From Ardenticatenales bacterium (GTDB taxonomy: Bacteria > Chloroflexota > Anaerolineae > Promineifilales > UBA4811), in assembly GCA_013139935.1 (NCBI GenBank), contig WSZX01000058.1, forward strand, positions 1-8,626: a stretch of 8,626 nucleotides of DNA. Direction: 5' to 3'. The notes under the pieces are model-generated. The model ran no database searches, was not told the origin of the DNA, and worked only from the letters and a program-made list of their open reading frames with translations. The position numbers and the translations under genes were made by a program. This document shows, piece by piece, positions 5,081 through 8,626 of the stretch; position 1 is the stretch's first letter; each line of letters begins with the position of its first letter.

Positions 5081-5680
5081 ATGACAACTGCACGCGTGGG
5101 CGAAAAGGCGCCCGATTTCAAAGCCTCGGCATATGTTGCCGGCGAGGGCTTTAAAAACCTCAAGCTGTCAGACTATGAGGGCCAATGGGTAGTTCTGTGC
5201 TTTTACCCCGGCGACTTTACTTATGTCTGACCGACGGAACTGTCGGCAGTTGCCGTCAAGTATCCCGAGTTGAAAGAGCTGGGTGTCGAGGTGCTATCTA
5301 TCAGCACCGACAGCCGATTCAGCCACAAGATCTGGAACGAGGACGAGTTGTCCAAGATGGTAGAGGGCGGCATTCCTTTCCCTATGCTCTCTGATCAGGG
5401 TGGGCGAATTGGCCGTGCGTACGGTGTGTACGACAAGGCGGCCGGCGTGGACATCCGGGGCCGGTTCCTCATAGACCCAGATGGAATCATTCAGGCCATG
5501 GAGGTCCTCACCCCGGCCGTTGGCCGCAACCCTGACGAGTTGATTCGCCAGATCAAGGCCTTCCAGCATGTACGGGCCACCGGCGAGGTTACCCCGTCCG
5601 GTTGGGAGCCCGGCCAAGCGACCCTCACTCCAGGGCCGGACCTGGTGGGCAAGGTCTGGATGGCGTGGAAGCCAGAATAG
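5081..5680 (+). CDS. prxU: Selenocysteine-containing peroxiredoxin (AhpC/Prx family), UGA recoded
   Basis: A 199-residue thioredoxin-fold peroxidase if the in-frame TGA at 5228-5230 (codon 50) is read as selenocysteine. The context is FYPGDFTYV-U-PTEL, where peroxiredoxins have FYPxDFTFVCPTE, so UGA sits exactly on the peroxidatic Cys codon. The frame is otherwise intact on both sides: GEKAPDF near the start, then STDSRFSHKIW, GRFLIDPDGIIQAMEV and GRNPDELIRQI. AGGAGG (5071-5076) precedes the ATG at 5081; another ATG is at 5078. Cys40 is the only Cys, and the usual C-terminal resolving Cys is Thr in EVTPSGWEPG, implying a one-Sec mechanism with an external thiol reductant. Stem-loops just after UGA could be a SECIS. 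Sec peroxiredoxins are known (PrxU of Eubacterium acidaminophilum). The alternative is a nonsense mutation. A standard caller would split or truncate this gene. Confidence 0.88.
5228..5261 (+). promoter_or_regulatory. UGA selenocysteine codon and candidate bacterial SECIS hairpin
   Basis: Two mutually exclusive folds follow UGA. Fold 1: GACGG (5233-5237) with CCGTC (5253-5257) and AACTG (5238-5242) with CAGTT (5247-5251), a 10-bp stem with one bulged G (5252) and loop TCGG. Fold 2: CGGC (5244-5247) with GCCG (5252-5255) and loop AGTT starting 17 nt after UGA, extended below a T-T mismatch by TG/CA and, past a bulged A, AC/GT. Fold 2 has a G in the apical loop at a distance typical of bacterial SECIS elements; fold 1 is more stable but closer to the UGA. 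SelB binding is inferred. Confidence 0.65.
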
Positions 5681-5693
5681 AGGTGAAGAAGCG

Positions 5694-5879
5694 ATGGATT
5701 GGATAACATTTCTGAACGTGATGATCGAAGACGAAAAAGCCGCCGTCAACAAATACCGGCTGGCGCTGGAAGAGGCGGATTCCAAGCCATTGAGGACTGC
5801 CCTGGAACGCCTCATGCACGAGGAGGAATTCCACGTCGATTTCCTCGAGGGCGAGATCCAGAAACTAAAAGCCAGCTAG
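5694..5879 (+). CDS. Small two-helix ferritin-like protein (61 aa)
   Basis: A 61-residue protein that looks like half of a ferritin/rubrerythrin fold. Helix 1 (about residues 3-28) carries IEDEKAAVNKY with candidate ligands Glu12/Glu14 and Tyr21; helix 2 (about 31-58) carries HEEEFH with an ExxH pair, Glu44 and His47. A single helix pair holds only half a diiron site, so it would have to dimerise, as the encapsulated ferritin-like proteins do. No C-terminal encapsulin-targeting tail is obvious. It starts 13 nt after the peroxiredoxin stop, with AGGTGAAG upstream of the ATG, so it is probably translationally coupled to the peroxidase genes. Role likely iron binding or peroxide reduction; substrate unproven. 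A C-terminal fragment of a longer ferritin is less likely given its own start and good placement. Confidence 0.85.
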   Translation: MDWITFLNVMIEDEKAAVNKYRLALEEADSKPLRTALERLMHEEEFHVDFLEGEIQKLKAS

Positions 5880-5891
5880 ACACTCTCAAAG

Positions 5892-5979
5892 TACTTGTTC
5901 AACAACAACTTGGCATTCTTGTGGCCGCGGAGTTCACCTGATTCACCATCCAAAACGGGAAGTTATTCCTTAACAAGTG
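5892..5979. mobile_element. MITE-like element copy 5 (88 bp, central type B)
   Basis: The ends TACTTGTTCAA and CCTTAACAAGTG match the family, but the centre reads GTGGCCGCGGAGTTCACC instead of the type A GTGACCGCTCTACCCGTG. Flanks CAAAG (left) and CAGAG (right) could be a decayed 5-bp target duplication. It begins 12 bp after the stop of the small ferritin-like gene and may act as its transcript end. Confidence 0.75.
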
Positions 5980-5980
5980 C

Positions 5981-6253
5981 AGAGAGTATTGCCCAAGAAC
6001 CTGATAGCAGGGCTCCGAGCGGGCCTGTTGAGTTTGGTGTGGCAGATTGCCGTCACACTCACCAGGCATGGACACAGGCATGCCATCTTGGAGATCTCGG
6101 AACGCTGGCGCACCGGGGTCTCTGACAACACCCAGAGGGCACGATGTAGACTTGCGGGCAGACGCCGATGGTCCGGTTGCGCCGGCCAAATATTCGGCAC
6201 CATGGGTTTGTCTCCCAACTCGTTGCGTTGTTGTAGGAGCCAGACAGGCTCTC
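5981..6253. other. Gene-free stretch between element copies 5 and 6
   Basis: Short open frames exist on both strands, including one from 5977 into copy 6, but none has a ribosome-binding site or recognisable domain, and their peptides are Arg/Cys-rich in the manner of shadow frames. I see no tRNA, terminator or repeat here beyond the flanking elements. It may be decayed coding DNA. Confidence 0.5.
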
Positions 6254-6254
6254 G

Positions 6255-6339
6255 TACTTGTTCAAGAATAGCTTGGCGTTATTGTGACCGCTCTACCCGT
6301 GAATCACCACTGGAAACGGGGGTTATTCCTTAACAAGTG
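6255..6339. mobile_element. MITE-like element copy 6 (85 bp, central type A)
   Basis: The left end TACTTGTTCAAGAATAGC resembles type B copies, while the centre is type A (GTGACCGCTCTACCCGTG), so it links the two variants. The right end is TTCCTTAACAAGTG. Flanks CTCG and CTCA match in 3 of 4 bases. It lies about 215 bp upstream of the superoxide reductase gene. Confidence 0.78.
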
Positions 6340-6445
6340 CTCATGGTAGACTTGAGCGTGTTGAAAAACAGACAGGATGCCGTTCCCTCGGCAGTTCGGC
6401 TGCTGCACACACTTGCGCCTGCGGGCAGTGCAGGTGAGGAAAGCT

Positions 6446-6480
6446 GGTGGGGTTGGGCCGCCTTGCGGCCCAACCCCACC
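6446..6480. other. Perfect 15-bp GC-rich hairpin upstream of superoxide reductase
   Basis: GGTGGGGTTGGGCCG (6446-6460) pairs perfectly with 6466-6480 around a CCTTG loop. No T-run follows on the plus strand within 25 nt, so it is not a canonical intrinsic terminator. It sits about 60 nt upstream of the SOR ribosome-binding site and could be a leader or mRNA-stabilising structure or a factor-assisted terminator. Confidence 0.7.
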
Positions 6481-6555
6481 CCCATCCCTGTCTTACGTCG
6501 CCGCGGCCCCTTTTTCTACACCCTCTAAACTCATCAGTAGCAGGAGGCAAGTATC

Positions 6556-6954
6556 ATGGCAAAATTGAGCGAACGCATCCAGCAGGCGGACTGGAAAAAA
6601 GAGAAACACATGCCCGTCATCGAGTGCGCAGACCAGGTAACAGCAGGCGAACTCTTTGAGGTCAGGGTGGGCTTGGGCAAGGAGATTGCCCATCCCAATA
6701 CCACCGAACATCACATCAGTTGGATCACCCTGTACTTCCACCCTGCGGGAAAGCAGTTCACCCACCAGGTCGGCCGCTTTGAGTTCTCCGCCCATGGTGA
6801 GTCCACTGCCGGCCCGAACAAGGGTCCCATCTACACCCACCACCAGGTGACAGCATCGCTGAGGATCAGCCAGCCCGGCACGCTCCACGCCCTGGCCCTG
6901 TGCAACATCCACGGGCTGTGGGAGAGCAGCAAGGAAATCGAATTGGCTGACTAG
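6556..6954 (+). CDS. sor: Superoxide reductase (neelaredoxin type, one-iron)
   Basis: A 132-residue one-iron superoxide reductase that reduces superoxide to hydrogen peroxide without releasing oxygen, the usual alternative to superoxide dismutase in anaerobes. The catalytic Fe(His)4Cys ligands are His18, His46, His52, Cys116 and His119 (CNIHGLW), with Glu16 and Lys17 of the EKH motif at the sixth-ligand and proton-relay positions. Offsets to the Pyrococcus enzyme (H16, H41, H47, C111, H114) are +2 then a constant +5. There is no N-terminal desulforedoxin Cys4 domain, so it is the neelaredoxin class. AGGAGG (6542-6547) lies 8 nt before the ATG. The ferredoxin gene starts 45 nt later and is a plausible electron donor. 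The peroxide formed would be removed by the rubrerythrin and peroxiredoxin encoded upstream. Confidence 0.95.
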   Translation: MAKLSERIQQADWKKEKHMPVIECADQVTAGELFEVRVGLGKEIAHPNTTEHHISWITLYFHPAGKQFTHQVGRFEFSAHGESTAGPNKGPIYTHHQVTASLRISQPGTLHALALCNIHGLWESSKEIELAD

Positions 6955-6999
6955 CAGGAGGGTCCGGGGGATCCTGCAAACAACTGGAGGTGTCGCGTA

Positions 7000-7368
7000 A
7001 TGGCTCACATCATCACATCTCTCTGCACTCGCCAGGGTGACTGCGTGGAAGTCTGTCCCGTGGATTGCATCGTTCCTGCCGCAAGGGATGATTCCGAATG
7101 GGGCGACTCTTTCTACATCGACCCAGACGCGTGCATTGATTGCGGTTCTTGCATGTCCGTTTGCCCGCCAGAGGCCATCTTCGAAGAAGAAGACGTGCCG
7201 GCCGAGCACCAAGCCGACATCACCCGCAACGCTGCCTTTTTTGCGGACGGCCCTGGCTACTGGTACTTGTTCAAGAACAGCTTGGCCTTCTTGTGGGCGC
7301 GGAGTGCACCTGATTCCGTGTTCAAAGCTGAAAGCGATTTCTTAACAAGTGCTGGGACTATGATCTAG
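7000..7368 (+). CDS. 7Fe-type ferredoxin with C-terminus replaced by a mobile element
   Basis: A cytoplasmic bacterial ferredoxin carrying two iron-sulfur clusters. The first cysteine group is Cys9, Cys15, Cys19 and Cys23 (CVEVCPVDC) and the second is Cys45, Cys48, Cys51 and Cys55 (CIDCGSCMSVCP), the layout of 7Fe (3Fe-4S plus 4Fe-4S) ferredoxins of the FdxA type. Residues 1-88, ending NAAFFADGPGYW, look like the normal protein. From codon 89 the frame enters MITE copy 7 and continues through it, then stops at 7366-7368, giving 122 residues with a 34-residue foreign tail. Without the element the frame would read GYWDYDLEKQRA and stop at 7383-7385, for 97 residues. All cluster ligands precede the insertion, so function may survive. 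GGAGGT (6986-6991) precedes the ATG. Likely electron donor to SOR by adjacency, unproven. Confidence 0.9.
   Translation: MAHIITSLCTRQGDCVEVCPVDCIVPAARDDSEWGDSFYIDPDACIDCGSCMSVCPPEAIFEEEDVPAEHQADITRNAAFFADGPGYWYLFKNSLAFLWARSAPDSVFKAESDFLTSAGTMI
7264..7351. mobile_element. MITE-like element copy 7 inside the ferredoxin gene (88 bp, central type B)
   Basis: It begins TACTTGTTCAAGAACAGC and ends TTCTTAACAAGTG, with the type B centre GTGGGCGCGGAGTGCACC. It is flanked by perfect CTGG on both sides (7260-7263 and 7352-7355), a 4-bp target-site duplication. Element plus duplication total 92 bp, which shifts the downstream ferredoxin frame. Confidence 0.88.
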
Positions 7369-7385
7369 AGAAACAACGCGCCTAG

Positions 7386-7714
7386 TCAATCGCCAGACTG
7401 ACGCGACCCGGGCCCGCCGGCGAGACAACTTGTTCGCGGAGGGTACAGAAGAGCAGGCCCAAGGCGTGGAGCGTGCCACCCCGGCCGTTGCGGCGCGAGA
7501 CGGCTTGGCCACGGGAGCATGTCGGGAAGAGGTTATCCAGCATCCCTGGTGAGACCAGGTTGACGTCCCTGGCCATCAACAGCAGACACTGCCCCCTTTT
7601 TCCCGGAACAGCGGGCACAGGGGAAAAAGGCACCGCCAGGAGAGATTCTCCCTGGAGGAATCCGCCTGCGAGAACAGCTTTACTGGCACGCTTGAGCAAG
7701 AACAGGAGGCACAA
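7386..7714. other. Gene-free leader region before the ferritin-like gene
   Basis: No recognised coding sequence. It contains two hairpins: CCTTTTTCCC (7595-7604) with its exact complement at 7621-7630 around a 16-nt loop, and CCAGG (7636-7640) with CCTGG (7651-7655), extended by GAG/CTC across a bulged A. Neither is followed by a T-run. They may belong to the 5' leader of the next gene. A minus-strand open frame through here has no ribosome-binding site and no recognisable domain. Confidence 0.5.
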
Positions 7715-8200
7715 ATGGCGATCTTTAGAGCAACCGACATCGTTGAGATGGCACTCGAGATAGAAAAGGGAGGCGAGATCTTTTACCGGACTGTGGCGCA
7801 GAAAGCCAAGTCTCCCGAGGTCCAGGCCCTTTTCGAGGATCTGGCCCAGCAAGAGGTGCAACATTATGCAGCTTTTGAGAAGCTATCCCAGGTCAGTTGG
7901 GATCGGTCGCTCATGCCGGCCGATCAGTGGGATCAATACCTGATATACCTGCAAGCCACCGTCCAGAGCGCCTTTTTTCAGGGGCAAGACAAAGCTCTGT
8001 CCCTCGCCGAGCAAGTGACCGACGAGAAGGAGGCCCTGCGCATGGCGATAGGCTTTGAAAAGGAGACGATTCTGTTCTTCCACGACCTGCGCGACATGGT
8101 CTCTGACTCGGACAAAAAGGTGATCACGCGCATCGTTGATGAAGAAAAGTTGCACCTACGGCGGCTGGCCGAGATATTGAACCGAATCCAGGCACGTTAG
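7715..8200 (+). CDS. Ferritin-like diiron protein (rubrerythrin family, no rubredoxin domain)
   Basis: A 161-residue four-helix diiron protein of the COG1633 type. Candidate ligands are Glu17 or Glu21 (EIEKGGEIFY), Glu47 and His50 (EVQH), Glu115 or Glu117 (GFEKE), and Glu144 with His147 (EEKLH), giving the two ExxH helices expected of the fold. No CxxC pair follows, so the rubredoxin domain of true rubrerythrins is absent and electrons must come from a separate carrier. AGGAGG (about 7705-7710) sits five bases before the ATG. It follows the ferredoxin gene by over 300 bp, so it may have its own promoter. A role in iron handling or peroxide reduction fits the neighbourhood; the substrate is not evident from sequence. 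Confidence 0.88.
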   Translation: MAIFRATDIVEMALEIEKGGEIFYRTVAQKAKSPEVQALFEDLAQQEVQHYAAFEKLSQVSWDRSLMPADQWDQYLIYLQATVQSAFFQGQDKALSLAEQVTDEKEALRMAIGFEKETILFFHDLRDMVSDSDKKVITRIVDEEKLHLRRLAEILNRIQAR

Positions 8201-8236
8201 CTCGGGGGGGGAGATGGGAGAAGATCAAATTCGGAG

Positions 8237-8626
8237 GCGCTTGTGCTGGCTCGATAGCAATCTGCCATCACCACCGTTTACCGTTTTTCTCCTCTGACGC
8301 TGGTCCTCTCCGTCTTGGTCGCGATCGTGGAAACCCTCTATGTCCGAACCGGCGACGAGATCCCAGGCGGACCCCATGTTCCGCAATTCCTCTAGACTGA
8401 CCGCGATCTACGGCGCCGTTGGGGCAGTGCTGGCAACCGGGATAGGGCATGCCCAGGGACAGCATATGGTGGCGGCCCAGCCGATGACGATGGCGGCCGC
8501 GGAGGCATTGTGGGAGAGAATGACCTGGTCGGCCTCTCAATCATCACCTCTGGGCTTCGGACATGAATTCGGACACAACCTGTTTTCGCGACCGTGTCAA
8601 GGGATTGGGGGGTGTGTGCAGGGCGC
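8237..8626 (+). pseudogene. cydA: Degraded cytochrome bd oxidase subunit I (cydA) remnant
   Basis: CydA is the heme-bearing membrane subunit of the bd-type quinol:oxygen oxidoreductase. The frame starting at 8237 reads ALVLAR, then TAG (8255-8257) where CydA proteins have Trp, then SAITTVYRFSPLTL and VAIVETLYVRTGDEIP, matching the CydA N-terminus but with part of the usual HFxFVPLTL region missing, and it hits a stop after PHVPQFL. In another frame from 8376 come TAIYGAVGAVLATG, GHAQGQHMVAAQPM and MAAAEALWE, which belong to a later part of CydA, so well over a hundred residues are missing between. A premature stop, a frame change and a large internal deletion make it non-functional. It continues past the window, where more remnant or cydB may lie. 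No start with a ribosome-binding site is in frame. Confidence 0.85.

Noticed and set aside
5270..5680. Separate 136-residue peroxiredoxin C-terminal gene starting at the ATG at 5270
   Set aside because: There is no good ribosome-binding site at that ATG, and the frame continues without a break upstream through the UGA into the peroxiredoxin N-terminus, so it is one recoded gene.
5977..6333. 118-codon plus-strand open frame between copies 5 and 6
   Set aside because: It starts at the edge of one mobile element and ends within another, lacks a ribosome-binding site, and is rich in Arg/Cys/Trp in the manner of a shadow frame.
7382..7864. Minus-strand 160-codon open frame (containing GRGGTLHALGLLFCTLREQVV)
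   Set aside because: It overlaps the start of the well-supported ferritin-like gene, has no ribosome-binding site, and I recognise no family; a transposase remnant was considered but cannot be supported.
8268..8540. Minus-strand 90-codon open frame at the right edge
   Set aside because: It is the antisense of the cydA remnant; the plus-strand reading has clear family motifs and this one does not.

Overview
This window looks like chromosomal DNA of an anaerobic or microaerophilic bacterium, moderately GC-rich by eye. I infer a Chloroflexota (Anaerolineae/Caldilineae-like) member from the protein mix and the repeat-rich intergenic DNA; lineage confidence is low. The centre is an oxidative-stress and iron-handling cluster of the type used by anaerobes: superoxide reductase, rubrerythrin and peroxiredoxin rather than superoxide dismutase and catalase.

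Left third, minus strand: a MarR-family regulator with a near-consensus promoter and a perfect palindromic operator, a polytopic NapH-like 4Fe-4S membrane protein, and the first 105 residues of an ABC transporter ATPase that runs off the left edge. Two small gene remnants lie between these genes: the N-terminus of a PIG-L/LmbE-type deacetylase and the C-terminus of a probable cupin protein. From about 2100 to 3030 there is no convincing gene. This stretch holds diverged tandem copies of a ~270-bp repeat with a nested palindrome, entered by a good sigma70-type promoter.

Centre and right, plus strand: perR, ferritin, rubrerythrin, a peroxiredoxin whose peroxidatic Cys codon is an in-frame UGA (read as selenocysteine, with stem-loops just downstream that could be a bacterial SECIS), and a 61-residue two-helix ferritin-like protein. 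A second group follows: a one-iron superoxide reductase, a 7Fe-type ferredoxin and a 161-residue ferritin-like protein. At the right edge is a wrecked cydA (cytochrome bd oxidase subunit I) pseudogene.

Seven copies of an 85-88 bp MITE-like element (ends TACTTGTT...AACAAGTG) are scattered through the cluster: three in tandem between perR and ferritin, one before rubrerythrin, one after the small ferritin-like gene, one upstream of superoxide reductase, and one inside the ferredoxin reading frame. The last is flanked by a CTGG direct repeat. Removing the element and one CTGG restores a plausible original C-terminus.

Proposed joint function: PerR senses peroxide and iron and controls the cluster; SOR converts superoxide to peroxide; rubrerythrin and the selenoperoxiredoxin reduce peroxide; ferritin and ferritin-like proteins sequester iron; the ferredoxin probably supplies electrons. 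Family assignments rest on motifs read by eye. The joint pathway and regulation are inference.
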